Source: Trileptium ribeirensis (lineage: Eukaryota > Nematoda > Enoplea > Enoplida > Thoracostomopsidae). From it: a stretch of 64,000 nucleotides of DNA. The DNA is taken from positions 16,644-80,643 of the forward strand of contig JASANE010030321.1 of assembly GCA_030248225.1 (NCBI GenBank), given 5' to 3'. This document shows, piece by piece, positions 1 to 12,800 of this stretch (position 1 is its first letter; each line of letters begins with the position of its first letter). The notes beneath the pieces are model-generated. The model was given only the letters and a program-made list of their open reading frames with translations, made no database searches and was not told the DNA's origin. A program made the position numbers and the translations under genes.

Positions 1-11
1 TTACATAAGCT

Positions 12-306
12 TCAACCGATAAATTTCGGTAGTTCTCTATACTGCGCCGGTGGGAATTTTCCTGGCGTGAAATCCTGATGATAAACAGTAAAATTCGCTC
101 TCGATTTAATATAGTTATTTATAGCTTTCGTATAACGTTTGTCACTATTCGTTTCTGCTTGAATTGTAATATTCATTGATCTTGCATCCAATATCATATC
201 AATCTTTGTCGGGTTCATGACATTATTTTCGTCACTGACTTTCAGATCTTGTTGGTCCCAATATCCTCGAGCGTACAGTAGTCCTTGAGTACGTGATGAC
301 GTCCTT
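12..306 (-). CDS. Unidentified ORF, possible terminal exon
   Basis: On the minus strand a reading frame stays open from about 306 to the TGA at 12-14, roughly 98 codons. Its first methionine is at 218, and the frame continues open upstream of that methionine, so it could be a last exon rather than a complete small gene. The product is hydrophilic, has no membrane segment and ends in PKFIG. I do not recognise a family. Its amino-acid composition is balanced, unlike the low-complexity frames nearby, but no conserved motif supports function. A 14-bp direct repeat (near 273 and 300) lies at its upstream end. It could be a chance ORF. Confidence 0.25.
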
Positions 307-1464
307 GAGTACGTTTATGACTGCCGCGTACCAGAATGTTCAGCAATAAAACCTAATGGTATATAAATGAAGGAACCCCAACAGTTCCTGCATAGCATCT
401 AGTCTGGTGCCAAAGTTGGAAAATTGTCAGTGACAAAGAAAATGTTTACGCATAGAATTTCTGGAATTTTGTATTTCAGTTGGTCTCATACACGGACTTC
501 ATGAACTATAAAAATACTGAGGTGCAATATGAGTATTTGTAGCTGCAAAAGCACATTAGGTAGAAACTACCGATCCCACAGAAGCACGAAAAAGCTGGTG
601 CCACAAACGTAACTGGACCACAAAGCGATAACACCAACGCAAAGAGCCGCAGTCGGAACGTATACTTGTATATGTAACCCAATTTTATGTCAGAGCAGTC
701 GTTTTTTACTTTTAAAAAAATTTAAACTATCTCCTAATCTCCTAAAAGTTTAATTTTCTTAGTTTTAACGATAGCGTCATCGGTTAAGTTGACGCATTAG
801 ATGTGCTGGTTTTATAGTTTAAGCGCGCAATGGTTTAATGTTACACCTCTGGGCGGATCCAGGTAGCAGAATACTTATTTTTAGCTTTCACAGTTATTGT
901 TGTGCTGCGAGGGAAGCGAGTGACGATTATATGATATGCGCCCACTGATAAATTTATCAGTGTCGGTCCGTCGGTCCGGATGTCCGTGGCAGAATAACTC
1001 GGGAACGAGCGAAAATATTCTGATACAGTCTTTTGCATAGCCTGTTATGCCCCGAATGCCCGCAGCCCAAGTTTTGCTTAAATTTGTCGATAAATCATGT
1101 TAGGTTATGCAGGTTTGTTTACATGAGGAGATCCATTATAACGGCATTTAAATGTGAATACATTACGACATATATCTCCTAATCTATGATACGCATCAAA
1201 AACGAAAGGCACACCTGTCGTTTCGACGAGATCTACGCCATTGTGGCTACCAGCTGCGACGGTACGTAGTAAATGATACAATGGGCCTACTCCTAACCTA
1301 TATTATATGTACATTTATATCAATTTTAAAACCAAGAAATTATATCGCACATGTTTAACTATTAATTCCAGTGCCTTAAAACAAAACTACCCTTTTCAGG
1401 ACTGTAGGAGCTGGAAAAAAACAAGAGTCTGTTGTTGAAAAGTGCGAAAAGTGTTTCCTACGTC
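307..1464. other. No gene recognised
   Basis: No spliced or unspliced coding pattern, RNA gene or clear repeat was recognised here. The short minus-strand ORF at 841-1038 matches nothing I know. Confidence 0.5.
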
Positions 1465-1756
1465 TATACTAAGCCTAACCCTGCCAAAGCTTACCTTCGG
1501 TACCTATATAAGGCTTAGATTATATCTCAGAGGCGCACCACCCGTTGGAGTCGCAGAGATCGGGACCCACGCTTTTTGGGGAAACTCAGTTATAGACGTG
1601 AACTACTAGGTGACTTTGGAGCTATCGGTCCCAACACTTTTCACGAACCTGCTGCACCCGTGTTATATCTAAACCTAGGTCGGGGGCAGCTGTTGCCCGC
1701 AGCCCCGCACTAACTTGTTCTTTTTCTAACAACCCCAAAAGGTTACTTGGGTTATG
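1465..1756 (+). mobile_element. Degenerate foldback MITE relic (family F, copy 1)
   Basis: This block shares the internal order of the better copies at 3948-4135 and 62977-63212: an 'actaagcctaa' block, a 'ctaaacctaggtcgg' block, a GC-rich stretch, 'gttctttttctaac', and a final 'ggttacttggg'. The left part is interrupted by about 150 bp of unrelated sequence. It has no coding capacity. The assignment rests only on this shared order, so the boundaries are approximate. Confidence 0.4.
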
Positions 1757-3947
1757 AATCTGGTTAGAAATTTGGTTTCTACAGACGTAGGATTCCTATA
1801 GAGTTATGTTCTACTAGTTTCTTGAAGGCGTACACGCAAACAGAAACATAAGATTTATAATATGGTTTTGAATTACAACTGAAATACAAGGATTGTATGC
1901 TACGCGGTATTGATTGCTCAGGGCCTACAGACTTGCTTCTCAACAGTTTGTCGTTTGAAAAGTAAAGTCTGAAATTATCTAATACATAAACCATAAGTTT
2001 GAGTGTGTTTCGAATTCATAAATCCGAAGTATGAGTGCTGCACTTTCAGTTATATTACCAGCAAGATGTGGTTTATTAATGTAGCCAGGTCAAAACTAAT
2101 TTAAACGGTCGGAAATTTATGTAGTGCCTTTCGGGCATAGTTTTAATCATTTCTCTGACCATGTTTTGTATTTTCAAGTAAAGTTTCGTACTTGAAAGTT
2201 TGGAATGAGCGAAGATTAGGGGCTGTAGAAGTTCATGTTTTAATGGACTACTGGCTCTAATGTTTCTGGTGTTTACAGTTTTCTTGTTTCTTGATTAAAA
2301 CACGAATAAATGCTCGTAGGCCGTCAAATTGATTGGAGTAATTGAGCGGGGCAGGGGACCCCCTGTGGTATTCCTCAATTGGCTCGGCCTAATACTCCTC
2401 GGGGTCCACGTAGAGGATCTGTTGCTCACTGGCCGCATTAAACGCATTGGTGGTGTGGTTTGTATGCGCAGATCTTAGGAGATGAACACTCTGACTTTTT
2501 CTTTTTAGTGCAGGAAATAATCCCAGCGTTCCTGTGAGCTTGTAATTGTGTGTTTGACTCTGTTTCAAAATTGCGTGCGAAGACGCTGCGACAAGCGTAG
2601 TAGGAAATATATTGTAGTAGAAACATGGTTGTCGTTTGTGAATCCAGCAGATAAGTAGATTAGTTTAAGATATATATTACATAAGGCGCGCAAGCAAGAT
2701 GGATCGCTGTGCCAGGTAGTGTTAATCTTTCAGGGGTGAGTGGCTGGCGGCAATTGGCGCGGGTGACCTCCTTACTTTTCGAACTCGCGGGTCGGGTGTG
2801 TACTTCGGCGGTACCCCTGTCTCATGTATAAATATATTTTATACATGCCCAAGGTCGGTCATACCAGGGAGGTGTATGAAGGGGTTGCATGGGGTGTCGC
2901 CACCCCTGCTGGGTAACCCCTGTCAGCAAAAATTTTTGAAAATGGGGTTCGGTCGTCAAGACATTTTTTGGTCCCCGATGGTATATTTTCGCCTATGGCT
3001 TCACTTCTGTCTAGGGTGGTGTGAGGGCACCTGCGAACTTCCCACCCCAGGAGGGTGACCCCCTAGCGTTTCGGCCGCAGGGGGAGTGGGTAACCCTCTA
3101 ACCCCCTTTGCGCGCCTATTGGCAAGTAAAATAGTAGCCGTTTCACGAATGCGTTCGCGAACCTTAGTGTTTATATACATCCAAGCATCTATTAGTGTGT
3201 GCACAATACACATGCGTTCGCGAACGTGTTGTTTTCCTGTGCTAAGAAACAGAAGTTCGCGAACTTATGTATATTGGTATTACTACAGTGTATCGATGTG
3301 TGCTAACTAGGTGGATTATTCCGCATTTAAAGAACTATGTTAGCGAACACAAATATACGGATCTCAATACGCAGAATTTTGCGCTTGAGAACGTAAATAG
3401 TACCATATACCAAAGAGTGGCAGTACGTTAACTGAACAGACAAACGGCCGTTTTATCATCGGGCAGTCATAGTTAAACTAACAGAATTCGACGAATGTAT
3501 GATAGGGTGTTAAAAACCACATTGTGTTCACGAACAAAGTTTGTACATCGGGTCAAAAGAGGATGGTAGGGGTCGCACCTTAAGTTTACTCGCGCATAAG
3601 GAGTTTCACACCACGAAAGGACAACGCAAGTGTACATGCTCGCCGAACGAAAAACTCGGAAATTCGCGACGCACGTGTCAATATACGAACGAAAGGGTTG
3701 CTTGAGCTGTAGTCTAAATTTCGCCTAACCCATTTCTTCTTAAACAAAAGCGTAGTTTCTACAATTTTGAAAAATACTTTTGCTCAGACCGCGGATTCAA
3801 GCTTGATCGCTCGCGCGCAAGTCTTGTACGCTAGTGACAACCCTGTTTAAGAGCTGTTGCTCGGTTCCTTAAGGAACCTCACACCGCGAAGGTACAACAA
3901 CGCACGCCTTACGACAAAGTCTGTAATTAACTCGCCACGTAACAAAA
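1757..3947. other. No gene recognised; cluster of GTTCGCGAAC palindromes
   Basis: No protein or RNA gene was recognised. The perfect 10-bp palindrome GTTCGCGAAC occurs at 3153-3162, 3216-3225 and 3255-3264, with weaker relatives near 3341 and 3526. A segment near 3566-3600 resembles 27689-27725, just past the PAF-AH stop codon. Confidence 0.45.
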
Positions 3948-4135
3948 CCGGTCAAAGTCACCCTAAGGGGAGCAAATAAAATGCAGGCCATTCCTTTCTC
4001 AACACACTAAGCCTAAGTCTAAGTATAGGTCCTAATAAGACATACACTAAGCCTAGTCGGAAGCTGCCGATTCCGGACATTATTGGTCTAAGCTGTTCTT
4101 TTTCCAACGTAACTCCCTCAGGGTTACTTGGGCCA
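3948..4135 (+). mobile_element. Foldback MITE (family F, copy 2)
   Basis: The left end (GTCACCCTAAGGGGAGC) is an imperfect inverted match to the right end (CTCCCTCAGGGTTACTTGGG). The interior carries 'actaagcctaa' twice and 'gttctttttccaac', matching the copies near 1.5 kb and 63 kb. There is no ORF. It behaves like a short non-autonomous DNA element with terminal inverted repeats. Confidence 0.5.
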
Positions 4136-7100
4136 TCAAATCAAACACCCAAAGTATTGCTAACACAGTGCGAGGCAAATAGGTCTCGGCTTAATGTTCG
4201 ACCATCAATACGTAAATTCTAAACTAGCTTGTTTGAGAAAACGCGGCACCATCAAGCAATCTATGTAATTATGACGTCGAGTGCATAGTTATGGTGTCGA
4301 GAATGTGGTAAGAATGGTGGCTACCCGTGCACCAAAGGCACATACAAAATGTTATCGACAATTGGCAAACACGGTCAAGTGGCAAAAAACTGGAGAACAT
4401 TGGTAAAAAACTTCCTAACACTTCCTAACACGCGCAACTTCCTAACACCATGCCCGTACGACCCCGGCTATCATAACCTGAAGGGTGAACCATGGTTTTC
4501 GATATTGGCCTTTCCCTGGCAGACCCGACAAGCTATGGAGCTTAGTATCCCGTAGGCGTGCTTCACAAGATGTGTTCGGACCCCGCCCGACTGGTTACGC
4601 TGGTATCTAGTATCTGGTATGATTGCAGAAGTCCTCCAAGAAGGCTGACACTGACACCTGCTCACAGGTCATAGTGCCATGCCATTATTTCCTATCGCAA
4701 TATCACTCGGAAGTTGTTTGGATTTCTCGCCCAATTTGATATAACTGTAAATATGCACGAGATAAGTTAGGTGCCGATGCGAAACCAGTTTGAAATTTGG
4801 CTCTATCTTGGCCTCTTCGGGCACGAGTTCACTCAGCAAAAAGGTTTGACCAATGTGAAAACCCACAAGGTTCCAACAGTTCCCTAAAAGTTAATAGTCG
4901 GATTATTGGCCCTAAATGAGGTGGTGTCGTTAGTTGATGATGAATTGTTTACTGTGTTAATAAAATTTGGTTTAGAAAATTTGACGGTCGCTGGTATTGA
5001 CTTTCTTTTACGGGCGTGATAAGTTTTATGATTTTGATGGACCTTAATCTCGCTCTTTCTTTGATTTATTCCTTCGATTAGTGTATGAGCCAAACGGCAC
5101 ACGTCGAGGCTTGATCGCCGCAGGCCTCGGCGCGTGACTTTGGTCGATTAACCGGACAAAACATTTAGAACATATAACCGCTGCCAGAAAACGAACGCTA
5201 GAGGCCGAAGGCCAATTTTCTTTTGCGTTCATTGTAAAATATGTACTAGTAAGGCAAAAGGCATAGTACAGCATTGATATTGTCATGGTTTTATTACAAG
5301 AACATATACCCGGCGACATGAAATCGGTCGCAACCCGATGATCAAGTTATGCAGGAATGGACGCTTACACCACTTATTATATCACTAACGATTGGAATTT
5401 CGACAGGTTTCTCCGAGGGTTCAATTTCGCGATATCGCCAGTCAGCTATTGTGCTCAAAAAACGGGCTCCACTGAGGTTCCCAATTTAGATGTGCCTGGT
5501 CCCGGGGAGGCTGTCGAAAATCGAGTTATCGGGTCCTGATTGAGGGAAACACGAAGACTCTTGCTCGCTCTGAATGCAGCGGTGTAGGACGGACAATGTG
5601 CATGCCAAAAGATTGGACAACGACAATAACATAAATAGTATGCATGAAAGTAATGATACAAAATAATGTGTGATACAACGCATGATAATATATGTATGTA
5701 CCATAGGTTCATAAGCTTTGAGATTCGTTTACTCGCCTACCGATTACCTTACGACCTGGCCAAGTGGGCGTGGTTATCCTAAGGTAGATATTAATCGATG
5801 CTAGAACAATATTATTCTTTCAATACTCGACCAGTAATGTATGAGCTATAAGTCCCTAGCAGATCTTTTGGTTGCCGAACGGCTATGTAACTGATACGAT
5901 GGACACGGTGGGGTACTCCCGATTTCAGATACTTTGCAAGTAAATATAACAGTTATATTCCTAAAGTGTTTGACAAATAGTATGTTCACATTGTATACTT
6001 TGTCCGCGTGTGTCTTATGACACAACCCGCGTTTTACGTTACCGAGGCTGCAACGGTGCAATCCGGCGCAACGAGGAACGATTTCTTGCTGCTGAGTGAC
6101 GCCTACTTATGGATGAATTATAACGGCACGAGGGCCAAAACACCGAGGACAGCACCATTTTAGGCTCCGTAACTTCCTTATGACGAAGACTCGCTCTCAT
6201 GCAATCTGTCTTTTCTATTTAGCAATTTCAATAGTTGTATCGCCCTTGGCAATGAGTAGGTCCAGTGACTTGAACACGGTTAGCTGAGCATGGTCCTACG
6301 CGCGTGCCTGAGTGAGAATTCCTCTGAACTCTCTCTTTAAGATTACGATTATTTACGCGAGTGACATCTAAAGAGTGACCATAGGACAGTGTTAAAATTC
6401 AGTCCCGTCAATTTGATATTTAGTCTGAAGGTTAATCGTTCGGTCACTCTGAGGTCTTCAGTGCGCTTCAGATCGCTCACATCGGTATTCGACCTTTTCA
6501 GATCGTATTGCAATTTTTTACCGGTCGGAACATGTCTCCGACCTATAAATCCTAAAAGAAATTTTGCCATTATTCTAAGCCGGTACTTGACCTAGGGAAA
6601 TTTGATAATTCTCCACACAAATTTAATGGAAAATAGACGGTGCCCGTCGTTCTCCTCGATCGGTATCCTCAAAACGGAGGACAGTCGTAAGAGGTAACAA
6701 GACGTCCTCTTTTGTGATAACGGTCGATGTGGACAAAAACTCTGGTGTGTTTTCGGCTATTCCCTTGGCTAGGTTTCCATCCAACACGGGCGAAGCGTGT
6801 GTTCTTCGGGGGCGGGGGCAATTTGTCGATTGTGATTACTGGGTCGAGCGATTGGGCACGCCGGGACTGAGCAATTACGGACGTCGTCGGTGGATCAACC
6901 GTGGTCAATCGGAAACTTCGATTCCCTGGCCACTAGATGTCCACTCGGTTTCACACCGGTTGATGGGGACGCGTGACCGACGGTTTATAAGTTGCCCTGC
7001 GATTCGTCGCTGCGATGGCTGATCCGCTGAATCACAAACCCTTCGTTGCGTGGTCTCCGTGCTAAACGTTTCCCTTGAGCCGGCACTCGGGACAGAAGCA

Positions 7101-7829
7101 GTAGCTTCACCTTTTGGGATTTCTCCGGCTTTTGGCTGCACTCCCTTAGGGCATAGGCTCATTCATCTTCCTTAGTATTTTAGTTATCCTTATTTATCCA
7201 TTATTTATATCTCAATAGAAACGGCAGGAATTTAATACTGCTTAGCTTTGGTTCGGGTTTAGCGATAAAATTAGGACTGCGGTTTGTACCACGGTACGCG
7301 TAGGGTGGATCGCGACACTCGTGTGAGCCTGTATCGGTGCGTTCATTTGCTGAGAGCGAGAAGCTCGCACCCTGCCAGTTTAGAACTCCTAGAAGCTCGA
7401 GCGGGAGGCCTGTGCCTCCCGTTTTTCTCTTTTCTTAGTTTGCCTAAGATTTTTGAGCGGCGCTACAAGGACCAGATTTTACCCTAAACCGTACGGTCTT
7501 ATTTTGTGTCCTGCTCCAACTCATATAGGAAGGCAGATTGATATCCTAGTAATTTTAAGAGTTGATTTTAAGAGTCCAACTGTTCTTGGTTCGGTTTGAA
7601 CATTATGACTGTGTTATGACTATCGAGCCGATGGATGGGACGTGGTAGAAGTGATAGGTTTTAAGATGCCGGGGTTGAACCCCGAACCTATTATTCTTGA
7701 CTAATCCTAATCCCTAGCTTATTTTTCCTATTTCAATTGATCAGGGTAACCACTGCAGCGTGCACTGCATAACCCAAGTAAAGTTATGATTAAGCTCATG
7801 AACAACCTATCATTACTATCAAGGAAATA
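4136..7829. other. No gene recognised
   Basis: Several 60-100 codon frames overlap on both strands here, for example at 5455-5712 and 6714-7022. None carries a recognisable motif, and the overlapping antisense frames suggest chance ORFs. The only notable structure is a perfect hairpin at 7402-7421. Confidence 0.45.
7402..7434 (+). other. Perfect 8-bp GC-rich hairpin followed by T tract
   Basis: CGGGAGGC, a four-base CTGT loop and GCCTCCCG form an uninterrupted stem at 7402-7421. A pyrimidine run beginning TTTTTCTCTTTTC follows. The shape is that of an intrinsic bacterial terminator. No bacterial gene lies upstream and the surroundings look eukaryotic, so its role is unknown. Confidence 0.5.
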
Positions 7830-9850
7830 TATGCCCAAAAAAGGCATTTCATTTTCTCAATGCGTGAGATTTTGTTATTGTGTGGCTGGGATGGTTTCCC
7901 AGTCATTCATCTATCCTGTCGCTAAGGAAGTCTTGAGGGTATCCTATAGTAGATGACAAGTATTCCATGAAATCAGTAACTCAGGTAAACTTAAGATTTT
8001 GTTAGATATTTAACTGAACATGACGCTGGAAATGTTCGTTGGTCAAAGACAGTTCCATCCATCTGAAGTTACAACTTTTTGTATGGCCTGAGGGTATCCC
8101 AAGGCTAATTTGCTCAACGCCTCCTTGTGGGGATTTTCTCAGCACGGGCTACTCGACTTACTTACTTTAGCCCATGGAGGCTAACCATTACTCTACGTGG
8201 TAGCAACACGCGTAAAGCTAAGATTGTTCGGGATCTTTTTGAATCGGAAACAGGGGCGTGTATGTAAGTGCAGTCGATACCAATTCTCATCAGCGATGTG
8301 ACTTTTTGATGACCTAGGACCTCGCTAGGTCGAGAGACTAGGGGGAATTTGGACTAATTAATTTTCTACAGAAATAACAGGGTAAAGCCAAAACCTGTGG
8401 CGGCGACCACTATTTCCTACGAGCAGGAGACAATGTACAGTTGAGATTCCTTGGAACGATCACGTATAGAAGATATGGGTTCCTGTTTAACGATAGGTGA
8501 TATCCATTTACGTTTATCCATGTAACATTTTTCGCACGGTCTTGGGAGAACACCCAGGCCAGTATATTCAGAGTTGATTAGGGATCTTCTCTCTCGCAGG
8601 ACATCTGGACTACCTATATCCTAGCCTACGGGGAGATCAGTCATCCCAGGGAACAACGGGTGACCAACGTAAAACTAAGATTCCTCGGCTTACTTATTTA
8701 CAAGCAAGAGATTACTCGATGGCAAATGCAACCAATCCTCACTGAACGTCGAAGTGTGACCTTTTTGGGCGGCTTGGAGCGTCCGCAAACCAATATATTC
8801 AGGGCTATCTGGATCGTTCATGATACCGAATATTTTACCTGCTAGGATACTAAACTGATGGTGGTTGACCATGTTCTGTATGATCGTAGTCCAACGTAAA
8901 GTTAAGAGTCTGCAAAGCACCTATGGGCGACTGGGGGCGGATGCCTAAAATGGCCGGCCTGTTTCACATTATCAGCATCACCTTTTTGAGTGGCGTGGAA
9001 CTGTTCCCAGGCTAATCGGGGCGTGAGGGGCCGCAAATGTGGTCTACAACCCGCGGGACGGTACGTCGAAAAGAGGCGATTTATGTCGTGTTGCAGACGC
9101 TATTTTATTAGGTGAGGGCCAATCGTCCAAAACCACTCATCATGATGGTCCACTCGTTAGATTTCCAGAAAGTCGGTAGGGACATTCACCTATTCGAGAG
9201 GAGTTTAGATATAGGTGCTTAAAGTTGGTACAAACCTTACTGTCGAGGAGAACGGTGTTTTATGCCGAGTTCATGGATGTGCGCCCTAGTAAGTAAGAGT
9301 AATTTCCTGAAACTACACTGCTATTACGGTAGTCCAACTATGAGACTGTAAATTGAGACCTGGGAGCCCATGTCTACCACTTACAGCACTGGAACAGGAA
9401 CAGTTTAAAGTTGGTCTGAATTGAATACCCAAAGTAGGGGCGATTTACCTATGTTCGTCGCCATTGTGACGGACGGTCACCTACGGTGATAGTCCAGTTC
9501 TTGGGCTATTCAAAAATCCCCGAGGGGCGTCCTTCCGACTTATGGGATTCCAGGTATGGGCCTTCAAGGTTGGTCGAAAATGCGTACTCCAGGAAGGAAG
9601 TTTCGCCCTATGTTAGAATCGCCCAATTTTGATGATCTCAGGCTGGTTTTAAGTTTTAACAAACTATTAGGATAGGTTCCTAATCTATGCCAGGAGACTA
9701 TGGGGGCATTTGTCCTTCTATTGGGTCGAGTGCAGGCCGACTCTGAAGTTGGTGCAAAATCACATTTTAGCAGTTGACACCCTAGATGGTATGAAATTTT
9801 ATTCCAGCCCTTATTCAATCCTACATATGAGGTCCTACGAGATGCAACCT
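7830..9850. repeat. Strongly diverged tandem repeat array
   Basis: Recurring blocks suggest an old satellite. An 'a-c-ttttt' block followed by a G-rich stretch occurs near 8067, 8300, 8527, 8758 and 8980, spaced about 222-233 bp. Further right a 'aagttggt' block recurs near 9221, 9410, 9568 and 9749, spaced about 160-190 bp. Units differ by many substitutions and indels, so the limits are soft. No coding potential was recognised. Confidence 0.4.
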
Positions 9851-12800
9851 ATGGTGAACTGGCGAATCGGGCCCGATGCGCTAGGCTCGAATCTTTTCCG
9901 ATTTCGACTCCTCTTTCTTCGTCTTCTATACAGATCCCATGTTTGCTTCTGTGTCGCTGCTTGTGTGTTGTTATGTATTACAAGGCATTGCAATTTCCAC
10001 TGCATTGTGTTCTCTCGAACGCTGGTAAATTTAAGATTGCTTTGGGGCGTTCGAAGAATAAAAGGAAGGATGGAGCTCTGTCATCGTGCAAATAACATAC
10101 CTATGATAACAGAGATAGAGAGAAACAGAAATATTTGCCTCAAACCCAATCTATGTGCATGAATCTGAACCCTGAAGAATGTAAGACCTAAAGGGTCACA
10201 ATGCCGAAATGAAAACAGCATCTGAAATGTCAGCGATCAAGTCGCTCTGAAAAAATTTCTAGGTTTTGCTTTCATCTGGTCAGAGGAATACTTTTCTCAG
10301 ATCCGAGCTAATTTAAGAGCGTGGGAGGCATGCTGGAAGTCATGTTTTGTCCCCGGTTTTGACGTAGACTCGTACTTGTCATTATTTTAGATCGTTGTAA
10401 GCCCAAATCTATTGCTCGTGATTTAGTGTACTGGTGTGATTTCCTATTGATTACTTGCCAGTCCCTGATTATTTGGTAGATGAGTCCTGGTTATTTGCGT
10501 AGTCCTACTACTATTGCCAAATGCGATAGTTAAAGAATAACGCAGTCACTAAACTATACTACAAGTCTAAGGCGTTGGGCCTCAGCTCGAGAAGAGTTCT
10601 TGAAGAAGCGGATCAACCTGGGGTGATCATGACAGTCCTGAGAAATTAGTAATTCGGCGAAACCCGGCTCAAAAAAGACGCGCGGATTTTACATTTAACT
10701 AGCAGTTCCTAGAAAGTTAAATAGCCCCAGTGAAATTCGACATCCTAAGAAATTTTCAATGTCCACAGTCTGACAAAACCCGATACAATGAACAAATAAC
10801 ATTAACCGAACCTGTTTTCTTGATCGGTATTTGATGTAGCAATATGCTTAGATAAGGTAACCAATAATTGTGATGCCCGTCATGGGTCTTTTGTGGCCTG
10901 TGTTCTAATGTCCAAATGCAGTCATGATCCCAAGAAAGAATGGGGGCGACCAAAACTGTAATAAAACTCGATATCACCCTGAGGGCAACAGTATATCGTG
11001 CTGTCTACACAATTAAAGTTGCTAGGGTCGTGCGCGAACCCTGAGGGCATTTGGAAATCGCGATATTCAAGCGCGGCGCCTGATAAATTGACCACTTTCC
11101 GTGATGTAGTGTATAAATATGAATTACTGCATAAGCCCGTACGGTTTGGGACAAGGGCGATATAATTTACCTCTTCTCTAGTCGGTATTATCATTGATTA
11201 TTTAGCTTATGGTAACTAAGACCTAGCAAAATTGATTTCTGCTTAACAGTTTGAAACCCTACAAACATAAATCACAAAACATATGTATAAAGTTGATCAG
11301 GGAATGTATTAACAGTTATCATACAAACGAAAGCCATAAAATTAATCCATTGAATACTCCCAACAAACACCCAGTGCCAAAGCAATCAATTCGCACCTTG
11401 ATATAAATTACTCGAACTTACTTTGTTCTAAAAATTTTCACGTTACGGCTCCGCCCTAGGGCCACGCTTCGGCTCAAGTGCCGGGCTTTGATCCCCCAAA
11501 TTTTCTTATTTCAATCATAGCTACTAAATTTTAACTTACCCGCCCATGGCATGGCGGGGCCAGTAAAGGCCTACACCCATTCACTTGCAACGGCTTCCGT
11601 TCGGCCCCAAACGCTGTATGGGCGCTAACAGTCTACTAACAGCTGCAAATTTGATAACACATTCGTTCCAAGATGATTGCTAACACAAACTTCCCAGTCT
11701 AGGACATGCTAGCAATGATATTTTCAACCGTGATCAGCTCAGAGAAAATTCTCCTGGACCCTAACTCAGCTCAATAAACTCGAAAATTGGATCGGTAACA
11801 TCCAACCGATTCTATTTTATGGTCTACCTATGATCACGGGGAATCAGAGAGACTTCGCCAAATCTTACCTACTCAAAATGCACGAAAGAACTCCGATCAG
11901 GCGTCGCTAATTCCAGGACTTAATTGGCGTAACAGTCCTTCCACAAACCGGGAATGCCTTAAGGCGGACGGAGAAGTCAACTCATGGGACAGCTATTTGC
12001 TATTATCAAACTCATAATTTTATGGTAGTTGTTGTTAACGCGCCTACTTATATTCCTAACCTTGGGGAAATTAAACCCCCTTCGTTAAGTCCTAACTGTC
12101 CACCCGTACTTACACCTTTGATCCCAGCGGGGAACACCAGCTACTATCCGTTCACGTGACACTGGACAACAAAGTGGATTCCTCCCCAAACGTCACTTGA
12201 TCGAAAAACCATACGAGCAAGCAAATGAAAACACGTCGATAAACGCACTAGCTATGACCACTTAGCCGGTCAGTAGAGTCGACCGAACTCCGTGGTGTCG
12301 AAGTCCAACTGATTCGACTATTCTGGGCGGTGGTCCTAACCTTTGACAATTTTGCCGCTATCTAACTGTACAAATTCAGATCGCCGTCCAATTAGAGGCG
12401 ATTTTTCGTCGCCCCTTATTTTTGCATTTCGATTCCGATCGCCAATCGGAAAACTTTGGAAGTGAAGCACTTTTTGTTTACAGTAAACCAAACATCCCAC
12501 TAAAGAGAAGGGGCAAGAAAAAACCTGCACTTGCAGATATGGGGCAGAGGTCGCGATCTTCGTTGAATTTTTCCTTTGTTCCTAGTGAAATAATCTTTCT
12601 GTTTTACGTCTGACAATCAAACACTACAAATCAAAACAATTTTATCTAAGAAAATATTAATTACCGATCTCAAATTATTAAAATAGTACATTATTAATAA
12701 TACTAAATTGCATTCCTAAACGTGAACCCCGATCCAAATTCGACTGTTAATTTTCAATCAAAACCATGCTTTTACGTGCAATACACGTGTACCTCTTGTC

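Noticed and set aside
7402..7434. Bacterial terminator indicating contamination
   Set aside because: No bacterial gene or codon pattern lies nearby; a hairpin and T run alone are not enough.
9710..10162. 150-codon plus-strand ORF as a gene
   Set aside because: No motif, odd composition, and it starts inside a decayed tandem array.
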